Assembly: GCA_025935435.1 (NCBI GenBank)
Contig: JAICVH010000008.1
Location: 1 to 16,390 of the forward strand
Source: Burkholderiales bacterium
GTDB taxonomy: Bacteria > Pseudomonadota > Gammaproteobacteria > Burkholderiales > Casimicrobiaceae
Length of the DNA stretch: 16,390 bases
Direction of reading: 5' to 3'
Every line of letters starts with the position of its first letter. Position 1 is the stretch's first letter. Position numbers and translations under genes: made by a program. The notes beneath the pieces are model-generated. The model had not been told where the DNA came from. It saw only the letters and a program-made list of their open reading frames with translations, and ran no database searches. Shown piece by piece: positions 15,880 to 16,390 of the stretch.

Positions 15880-16390
15880 GCGACGCCGCTCGCGCACATG
15901 CACGCGCACCGTCGCAGGCGCGCCGGATCAGGCTCGCAGGACGGACCGTCGATTACCGACTGATTCGCGCGCGGCGCCGCTCGATCGGCATGGGCGTCGA
16001 CCTCGACGGACTCACCGTGCGCGCGCCACGCTGGATTGCGCTTCGCACGATCGAGGAGGCACTCGTCGAGCGTGCCGCGTGGATCGTGCGCTCACTCGAC
16101 GAGTGGCGGGCGCGACACCGCGACGTGATGCCGCGCGAATGGAAATCGGGTGCGCCGATCGTGTTTCGCGGCGAGCAGCTCGCGCTGGCGCTGCATCCTG
16201 CGCGCAGCACGGCGATCGTCGCGGACCTGTTTCACCTGACGGTGCGCCATCCGCACGCGCACGACGAACGCCTGGTCGCCGCAAGCGTTGGCGACTGGCT
16301 GAAGGATCAGGCGTGGACGCTCGTTGCCACGCGCGTCGCCGACTACGTGCGACGGATCGCTGCGCACGCGCCATCGGTGCGCTTGTCGAA
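15876..16390 (+). CDS. YgjP/DUF45-type metallopeptidase, N-terminal part, cut by the right edge
   Basis: The ATG at 15876 overlaps the plsC stop (ATGA) and opens a frame that stays open for 171 codons to the window end. The peptide begins MSDAARAHARAPSQARR, followed by VDYRLIRARRRSIGMGVDLDGLTVRAP, then WIALRTIEEALVERAAWIVRSLDEW and VADYVRRIA. This order (a strand after RRRSI, a helix with AAWI, then the helix before the zinc site) is that of the YgjP/DUF45 metal-dependent hydrolase family (PF01863). The HExxH zinc motif expected further on lies beyond the window, so catalytic competence cannot be judged. A family member at this place after gmhB and plsC agrees with remembered Burkholderiales synteny. 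The function of the family is not well settled; nucleotide hydrolysis has been reported for E. coli YgjP. Confidence 0.82.
   Translation, partial: MSDAARAHARAPSQARRIRLAGRTVDYRLIRARRRSIGMGVDLDGLTVRAPRWIALRTIEEALVERAAWIVRSLDEWRARHRDVMPREWKSGAPIVFRGEQLALALHPARSTAIVADLFHLTVRHPHAHDERLVAASVGDWLKDQAWTLVATRVADYVRRIAAHAPSVRLS

Overview
The window is a stretch of high-GC bacterial chromosome whose gene content and order (miaB, phoH, ybeY, corC, lnt, then glyQ, glyS, gmhB, plsC and a YgjP-type metallopeptidase gene) point to a betaproteobacterium, most probably of the order Burkholderiales. This rests on protein motifs and remembered synteny; no database search was made. It is gene-dense, with no rRNA, tRNA, CRISPR array, insertion sequence or phage gene that I could see.

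Left part, minus strand (about 1-3215): a vitamin B12 uptake unit. A cobalamin riboswitch (about 3078-3207) is followed by a weak terminator-like hairpin, then btuB (TonB-dependent outer-membrane cobalamin receptor), then btuF (periplasmic B12-binding protein) with a GTGA stop/start overlap. A possible further gene begins at 90 and runs off the left edge; it is only a candidate. The permease and ATPase genes (btuC, btuD) are not in the window.

Divergent control region (2897-3257, 361 bases without a gene): it holds the riboswitch, its leader and two back-to-back candidate -10 elements, one firing left into the riboswitch and one firing right into miaB.

Right part, plus strand (3258-16390): one long run of co-directional genes with small gaps or overlaps. 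miaB (tRNA modification) comes first, then a large predicted zinc metallopeptidase lipoprotein that lies between miaB and phoH, where I would normally expect the two to be adjacent. After it come phoH and ybeY (RNA metabolism and ribosome quality), corC (CBS/transporter-associated domain) and lnt (apolipoprotein N-acyltransferase). glyQ and glyS encode the alpha and beta subunits of the tetrameric glycyl-tRNA synthetase. gmhB (heptose precursor for LPS), plsC (phosphatidic acid synthesis) and the first 171 codons of a YgjP/DUF45 metallopeptidase gene close the window. The run therefore combines translation functions (miaB, ybeY, glyQS) with envelope biogenesis (lipoprotein peptidase, lnt, gmhB, plsC). 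Several junctions share bases between stop and start codons (TGATG, ATGA, TTGA, ATGA), suggesting translational coupling.

Most of the window is conserved housekeeping sequence and I found no clearly new system. The most distinctive points are the metallopeptidase lipoprotein coupled to phoH, the compact divergent B12/miaB control region, and the frequent GTG/TTG starts (btuB, btuF, miaB, glyQ, glyS).
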